A stretch of 9,432 nt of DNA from Kocuria sp. (GTDB lineage Bacteria; Actinomycetota; Actinomycetes; Actinomycetales; Micrococcaceae): NCBI GenBank assembly GCA_030453435.1, contig JAKDKI010000064.1, forward strand, positions 1 through 9,432, read 5' to 3'. A program made the position numbers and the translations under genes. Below the pieces are notes generated by a model, which made no database searches, was not told the origin of the DNA, and worked only from the letters and a program-made list of their open reading frames with translations. Shown here piece after piece: positions 5,323 through 9,432 of this stretch. Within the stretch, counting starts at the first letter, position 1, and every line of letters starts with the position of its first letter.

Positions 5323-6933
5323 GTGAATTCAATTCAGCTGGACCGTGTACCCCTCAAACGCGCCTTGATTTCCGTGTACGACAAGACGGGTCTGGAGGAG
5401 TTGGCGCGCGGCCTGCACGAAGCCGGGGTGAGCATCGTCTCGACCGGTTCCACAGCACAGCGGATCTCTCAGGCGGGCGTGCCCGTGACCGAGGTTGCCG
5501 ACATCACCGGCTTCCAGGAATGCCTGGACGGCCGCGTCAAGACTCTGCACCCGCGCGTACACGCCGGCATTCTGGCCGACCGCCGCAAGCAGGACCACGT
5601 GGACCAGTTGAAAGAGCTCGAGATCGAGCACTTCGACCTGGTGGTCGTAAACCTCTACCCGTTCGTGGATACCGTGCGTTCGGGCGCGGCTCAGGACGAC
5701 GTGGTCGAACAGATTGATATCGGCGGCCCGTCCATGGTGCGCGCCGCGGCCAAGAACCACGCTGCCGTGTCCGTGGTCGTGGATCCCGCCAGCTACCCGG
5801 ACGTGATCAACGCGGCCCAGGGCGGCGGCTACGACCTGGCCGCGCGTCGGAAGCTCGCGGCCACCGCCTTCGCGCACACCGCGGCCTACGACACCGCGGT
5901 GGCCACCTGGACCGCACAGCAGTTCGAGACGAACACGGACGCCAACTTCTGGCCGCCCTACGCCGGCCTTGCGTTCCAGCGCGCGGAGTCCCTGCGCTAC
6001 GGCGAGAACCCCCACCAGAAGGCGGCCCTCTACGTCGACGACGCCGCATCGCCGGGTATCGCACAAGCCGAGCAGCTCCACGGCAAGGCCATGTCCTACA
6101 ACAATTACGTGGATGCAGACGCCGCCTTGCGCGCCGCCTACGACTACGATCTGCCCGCGGTGGCCGTGGTCAAGCACAACAATCCGTGCGGTGTGGCAGT
6201 GGCTTCTCCGAACGCTGAAGACTCCATTGCCGATGCGCACCGCAAGGCGCACGCGTGCGACCCGTTGTCCGCCTACGGCGGCGTGGTTGCGGCCAACCGC
6301 ACCGTGACCGCGGCCATGGCTGAAACCCTCAAGGGCATTTTCACGGAGGTCGTGGTGGCACCGGGCTTCGAGCCGGCGGCCCTGGAGATCCTGCAGGCCA
6401 AGAAGAACATCCGCCTGCTCGAACTCCCGGAAGGCTTCGGACGGGATCCCCTGGAGTACCGCGCGGTGTCCGGCGGTGCGTTGTTCCAGCAAGCCGATCG
6501 CCTGGATGCCCCGGGCGATGACCCCTCCAACTGGACGCTGGCCTCGGGTGAACCCGCCGACGAGCAGACACTGGCGGACCTCACGTTCGCCTGGCGCTCG
6601 CTGCGCGCCGTGAAATCCAACGCCATCCTGCTGGCAGACAGCGGTGCCTCCGTGGGGATCGGCATGGGGCAGGTCAACCGAGTGGATTCCTGCAAGCTGG
6701 CCGTGGAACGTGCCAACTCTCTGGCGGAGGACGGCGCCCAGCGCGCTCGCGGTGCCGTAGCGGCGTCGGACGCGTTCTTCCCGTTCGCGGACGGTCTGCA
6801 GGTGCTGCTGGACGCCGGTGTGCGCGCGGTGGTGCAGCCCGGCGGTTCAATCCGTGACGAAGAAGTAGTCGCGGCTGCACAGGCAGCCGGTGTGACCATG
6901 TACTTCACCGGAGCTCGCCACTTCTTCCACTGA
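5323..6933 (+). CDS. purH: Bifunctional AICAR formyltransferase / IMP cyclohydrolase
   Basis: PurH performs the last two steps of IMP synthesis: formylation of AICAR with 10-formyltetrahydrofolate, then ring closure. It is 536 residues, a normal full length. The N-terminal MGS-like cyclohydrolase domain (~1-200) shows [44 protein letters not shown] (Lys73, His76) and [16 protein letters not shown]. The C-terminal transformylase domain shows RYGENPHQ (225-232), the catalytic KHNNPCGVA (Lys284, His285), DPLSAYGG (313-320), [28 protein letters not shown] and [11 protein letters not shown]. The C-terminus reads RHFFH, where many homologues have RHFRH or RHFKH, a small deviation. The GTG start has GGAG 5 bases upstream and gives [20 protein letters not shown]. 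It is the downstream partner of purN and converges on the VWA gene, sharing the hairpin at 6982-7019. Confidence 0.96.
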   Translation: MNSIQLDRVPLKRALISVYDKTGLEELARGLHEAGVSIVSTGSTAQRISQAGVPVTEVADITGFQECLDGRVKTLHPRVHAGILADRRKQDHVDQLKELEIEHFDLVVVNLYPFVDTVRSGAAQDDVVEQIDIGGPSMVRAAAKNHAAVSVVVDPASYPDVINAAQGGGYDLAARRKLAATAFAHTAAYDTAVATWTAQQFETNTDANFWPPYAGLAFQRAESLRYGENPHQKAALYVDDAASPGIAQAEQLHGKAMSYNNYVDADAALRAAYDYDLPAVAVVKHNNPCGVAVASPNAEDSIADAHRKAHACDPLSAYGGVVAANRTVTAAMAETLKGIFTEVVVAPGFEPAALEILQAKKNIRLLELPEGFGRDPLEYRAVSGGALFQQADRLDAPGDDPSNWTLASGEPADEQTLADLTFAWRSLRAVKSNAILLADSGASVGIGMGQVNRVDSCKLAVERANSLAEDGAQRARGAVAASDAFFPFADGLQVLLDAGVRAVVQPGGSIRDEEVVAAAQAAGVTMYFTGARHFFH

Positions 6934-6981
6934 GTCGGCAATCGCAAGAGTTGACCGGCCCCGACGGTGGGGCGGAATGTT

Positions 6982-7019
6982 CTGAGGGCACGGTACCCGG
7001 ACGGGTGCCGCGCCCTCAG
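6982..7019. terminator. Bidirectional terminator-like hairpin after purH
   Basis: CTGAGGGC (6982-6989) pairs with GCCCTCAG (7012-7019). After one A/C mismatch a second 8-bp stem (CGGTACCC with GGGTGCCG, including one G-T pair) closes over a GGAC loop. It lies between purH (stop 6933) and the convergent VWA gene (stop 7050) and can terminate both. A smaller stem, GCCCC-N6-GGGGC, lies just upstream at 6958-6973. No T tract follows. Confidence 0.68.
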
Positions 7020-7049
7020 CGCGTAGTACTGACAAGTTTCCGTGCCCGA

Positions 7050-8697
7050 TTAATAGGTCGACAGTGTATGTAAGTAGCGCTCCTGGATGTCCTGCAGAGT
7101 GGCCGCAGAATGGGACGTGCCGCCGGTTGCCTCGGCAATCTCGCTGAGGTCCTGGGGCGGATCGCCATCGGTGATAGCCATGGTCACGATGTGGACCGGC
7201 TTGTCCTGATCCTGTTCCTGCTTCAGTGTGCGGACCAACGAGCTGAGCTCGGAAGCGGTTCCACGGTCACTGGAACCGCTGCTGATGATCACCACGGAGT
7301 TCACCGCGCCCTCGCGATAATTGGCCTTGACCTCGCGGAAGGCATCCAGGGTCGTGGCGTACAGACCGGATGGGACGTCCTCTTCGTAGTTGGCCCGCGC
7401 CAAGGCGTCCTGGAGTTCCTTCCGTTGCGGAGTACCGTCCACGTATTCATCCATGCGACGGATGGGGACCAACTCTTGTGATGTGCGATCCGAGTCGTCC
7501 GTGGCCGCCGAGCGCCACAGTCCGATCGAATCCCTCGTGGGGATGAATTGCAGACGAATCACCGTGGAGTCCACGGCGGTCCGCCAGTACGAGCGGTGGG
7601 CCGGCGGATTCTCGCTGGCCATACTGTCCGAGGCATCCAATACGTAGAGCGCGTTGTGGGCAGAGGTCTGGCGGCCCCAGGTGGTCATCAGACGATTCCA
7701 GTCCAGTTCGTCCTCGACCGACAAACGCTGGGACATGGGCGCCGAACGTGAGTCGGGCACCCGTCTGCCGTCCTTGCCCCGCAAACTCTGTTCCGCCAAG
7801 ACCTCCCGGCCGGATTCCGACGTCAAGAAGGACGCGATTTCGTCAGCGGCCTGGGCGATGGTTTCATTCCGGTGAGCGGCTTCTGACGGGACGAGCAGGG
7901 GATAGTCCAACAACCACGCCCCCGAGTCGGGGACCAGGGCGCGCACTTCGTCACCACGCGGATGAGTCTTGGCGAAATCCAAGAAATTCTCCTCGGAAAC
8001 CACCACACTGCGCCCCTGGTTCACGGAGTTCTCCAGAAGTTCTGCTTCGTCTGTCGTCGGTTGACCGGAATCGCCGGATACCGTGCGAGAGACAACGGCC
8101 TGCGTCAGTTGCTGTTTGGAGACGGTGTCGTTCTGGACTTCGGCCACAGCCGAGCGGGCGGCAGCATGTGCGGCACTGTTGTGCAGCGGATTGCCCATCA
8201 GTACTGAGCTGTCGCCGATAATCTCCGTCCAGGTTGTGAAGTCCCTCGTGTGTTCGGGGGCCACCACCACCGGTAAAGTGCTGGCCAAGGAAGTCGGTGT
8301 GCACCGTGAATCGATTCGTTTCCGGGGTTGTGGGGAAGAACGCGCTGGAGGCGGGGATCCAGACGCCCGCCGACATGTCCTGTCGAGGTTCGGTGTGTCC
8401 GGTGGGGTCTTCACTTTGCCGGGTGGTTTCCAGCACGATGCAGGAACCGGGATCCACGGGCTTCTGCTCGAGCACTTCAGCCATGGTCCGGTCGGTGATG
8501 ACCGGGACGCGTTGAGTGCTGCTGCATTCAGAGGGAACGGTAGGACCGGATGCCTGCTGGGCATCGTCGAAGACCACGAACCCCAAGCCCATGCCACCGA
8601 GGAGCAGGATCGCCAACCCCCCGGCCACGGCCGTTCGGCCGCTGCGACGGGTGCGTTCGGCATCGCGCCGAGCACGGCGCGTGCTCTGGACGTTCAT
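7050..8697 (-). pseudogene. Membrane-anchored substrate-binding + VWA protein, frameshifted
   Basis: Two frames together give one protein of 548 residues. The first (8697-8290, 136 residues) has a basic N-terminus, a membrane anchor (RTAVAGGLAILLLGGMGLGF, 21-40) and an extracytoplasmic beginning that runs to TVHTDF. The second resumes at 8288 as LASTLPVVVAPEH and continues to the TAA at 7050. Base 8289 (a C on the minus strand) is surplus: removing it joins the frames smoothly. The middle (~60-330) resembles a type-2 periplasmic-binding fold; the C-terminal VWA domain (~345-545) carries the metal-site motif DASDS (354-358) and a Thr pair (448-449). The third metal ligand, usually in a TDG turn, is replaced by SSGSSD (472-477). 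The ATG at 8697 has GGGAGA upstream. Similar proteins sit near purH in related genera, as I recall. The ligand is unknown. Real inactivation and a base-call error are both possible. Confidence 0.8.
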
Positions 8698-8815
8698 GCT
8701 GTCTCCCTCGAACCCATTGATACGACGATCCCACCGATTATTGCCCGTTCCCGCCGGGTGCGGTGTCGTGTGTCTCACTCGGGTGACAACTGACCACCAA
8801 AGTGTGGACAGTTCT

Positions 8816-8848
8816 TTGACTAGATCGGGATCGGCGCTTGGCTACCTT
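8816..8848 (+). promoter_or_regulatory. Weak promoter candidate for the secreted-protein gene
   Basis: TTGACT (8816-8821) resembles a -35 and TACCTT (8843-8848) a -10, but the spacer is 21 bases, longer than the usual 16-18. TACCTT may act with another -35. It lies about 100 bases before the ATG at 8949. The rest of the 251-base gap between the divergent genes holds no other clear signal. Confidence 0.25.
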
Positions 8849-8853
8849 TTAAC

Positions 8854-8952
8854 ATGGGTGCCCGAGGGGTACTCAGCCGGGGAGGGCGGTCTTGGGCGGA
8901 CGGCTTGCCGCGGCGTCAACATTGCTGCTTTAGGGGGCGCAAGATCCAATGA
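8854..8952 (+). CDS. Possible 32-aa upstream ORF overlapping the next start (ATGA)
   Basis: An ATG five bases after the TACCTT hexamer opens a 32-codon frame whose TGA stop (8950-8952) overlaps the ATG of the secreted-protein gene as ATGA, the classic layout for translational coupling. The peptide is basic, with many Gly and Arg and adjacent Cys residues near its end (RRQHCCFRGRKIQ). No Shine-Dalgarno sequence precedes it, so it would have to be read leaderless. A frame this short can be open by chance in GC-rich DNA. Confidence 0.25.
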   Translation: MGARGVLSRGGRSWADGLPRRQHCCFRGRKIQ

Positions 8953-9326
8953 AAAATCGTATTGCACGTGCGGGTGCTGCAGTCGTCGTTGCCGCTGGAA
9001 TGACCTTCGGTGCGGCCGCGCCGGCACAGGCGTTCTCGTGGTTCGGCCCGGGGTACACCTACCCGTCGCACTCGGAATGGGTTGTTCCGACGTGCCAGGG
9101 CACCGGGGAATTCGGTTCATTCTTCAACCGGAACTTCAACAGCCACATCGGTGATTTGAACAACTTCACCAGCACCGCGAGCAACATCTACTCCAATACC
9201 TTCTCGAGCCCCAGGGGCTTCCTGACCAGCTTGGCGTACACCGTGACGCAGCCGATCAACTTCTTGGCATACCCGGCACTGGACTTGTTGGGTCATGGAA
9301 AGGCTACGGCGCAGTCCGGTTGCTGA
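8949..9326 (+). CDS. Small secreted protein of unknown family, 125 aa
   Basis: The N-terminus is a typical Sec signal peptide: basic MKNRIAR, a hydrophobic core (AGAAVVVAAGMTFGAAA) and a cleavage site AQA|F after residue 28. The mature ~97 residues are rich in Phe, Asn, Ser and Tyr, starting FSWFGPGYTYPSHSEWVVPTC. They hold only two cysteines, Cys49 and the C-terminal residue Cys125, which could form one disulfide outside the cell. There is no lipobox, LPXTG motif or membrane anchor, so it is probably released. The middle (GDLNNFTSTASNIYSNTF) resembles repetitive surface-protein sequence but shows no exact repeat. The family is not recognised. The ATG at 8949 has AGGGGG 11 bases upstream. The gene is divergent from the VWA gene and ends 58 bases before a large terminator hairpin, so it is probably transcribed alone. 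Confidence 0.78.
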   Translation: MKNRIARAGAAVVVAAGMTFGAAAPAQAFSWFGPGYTYPSHSEWVVPTCQGTGEFGSFFNRNFNSHIGDLNNFTSTASNIYSNTFSSPRGFLTSLAYTVTQPINFLAYPALDLLGHGKATAQSGC

Positions 9327-9340
9327 AAGATCACTACCTC

Positions 9341-9357
9341 GAACGCGACCAGCGTTC
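9341..9357 (+). other. Short stem-loop downstream of the secreted-protein gene
   Basis: GAACGC-GACCA-GCGTTC is a 6-bp stem with a 5-base loop, 14 bases after the stop codon. It is weaker than the hairpin that follows and may be part of the same termination or 3'-protection region. Confidence 0.3.
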
Positions 9358-9384
9358 ATGACGAATCCCCGGCCTTTTGAACTG

Positions 9385-9429
9385 CTCCCCGGAAGTTGGA
9401 CTGAGAAATCAGTTCCTTCTTCCGGGGAG
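9385..9429 (+). terminator. Large terminator hairpin ending in T residues
   Basis: CTCCCCGGAAG (9385-9395) pairs perfectly with CTTCCGGGGAG (9419-9429). Inside it, past a TT/TT internal loop, GGACTGA pairs with TCAGTTCC (one bulged T) around a GAAA tetraloop. The last three bases of the window are T, so a T tract may continue beyond it. It most likely terminates the secreted-protein gene; a convergent gene outside the window could share it. Confidence 0.75.
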
Positions 9430-9432
9430 TTT

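Noticed and set aside
5329..6492. 387-codon minus-strand frame opposite purH
   Set aside because: It is a shadow of purH; the composition (His/Val/Arg-rich) and lack of motifs show it is not a gene.
7951..8289. Continuation of the VWA gene's first frame past 8290
   Set aside because: After TVHTDF the sequence turns into Arg/Cys-rich text without family likeness, while the other frame carries on the protein.
8289..8292. Programmed +1 frameshift in the VWA gene
   Set aside because: No slippery prfB-type codon, stop codon or internal Shine-Dalgarno signal is present; kept only as a remote option.
8850..8948. c-di-AMP (ydaO-type) riboswitch before the secreted-protein gene
   Set aside because: GC-rich wording such as GCCGGGGAGG looked similar, but the conserved core blocks could not be found in order.
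1..9432. Mobile elements, CRISPR array or phage genes
   Set aside because: No transposase or integrase motifs, spaced direct repeats or terminal repeats were seen on either strand.

Overview
The window is GC-rich DNA that reads like the chromosome of an actinobacterium, most likely a Micrococcales/Micrococcaceae-type organism. This is inferred from GC-rich codon thirds, a choline-oxidase-like GMC enzyme close to the Arthrobacter type, an MgtA-like mannosyltransferase, and the order DUF6350/PerM-like membrane protein, purN, purH, VWA protein. There is no rRNA, tRNA, insertion sequence, prophage or CRISPR array.

Layout. 1-548 (+): C-terminal part of a choline-oxidase-like flavoenzyme, closed by a strong hairpin (570-600). 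616-912 (-): small protein of unknown function with a 259-base upstream leader. 1172-2347 (-): GDP-mannose-dependent mannosyltransferase (mgtA-like). Its GTG start is abutted by a 9-bp inverted repeat with the ribosome-binding site in the loop. 2420-4231 (+): DUF6350/PerM-like multi-pass membrane protein with a lysine-rich and then acidic tail. 4054-4611 (-): small three-helix membrane protein whose disordered tail lies antisense to that acidic tail. 4676-5269 and 5323-6933 (+): purN and purH, two folate-dependent enzymes of IMP synthesis, probably co-transcribed. 7050-8697 (-): membrane-anchored substrate-binding plus VWA protein, broken by a one-base frameshift near 8289. 8949-9326 (+): small secreted protein of unknown family, followed by a large terminator hairpin (9385-9429).

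How the genes relate. purN and purH supply the two formyl transfers and the final ring closure of IMP synthesis. The mannosyltransferase, the PerM-like protein, the small membrane protein, the VWA protein and the secreted protein all look like envelope functions. Choline oxidase would make glycine betaine for osmoprotection. Apart from purN-purH, nothing shows these genes form one pathway.

Most notable structure. The convergent overlap at 4054-4231 is in the phase where wobble bases face each other. There Asp/Glu on one strand is read as Ser on the other, Ser(TCN) as Glu/Asp, Gly as Pro and Val as Thr, so two low-complexity tails are encoded as residue-by-residue complements. Also of interest: the divergent 64-bp spacer 4612-4675, where both genes have a -10-like hexamer exactly 7 nt before the ATG (possible leaderless transcripts); the SD-in-loop hairpin of mgtA; the frameshift in the VWA gene; and a 32-codon upstream ORF overlapping the secreted-protein start by ATGA.
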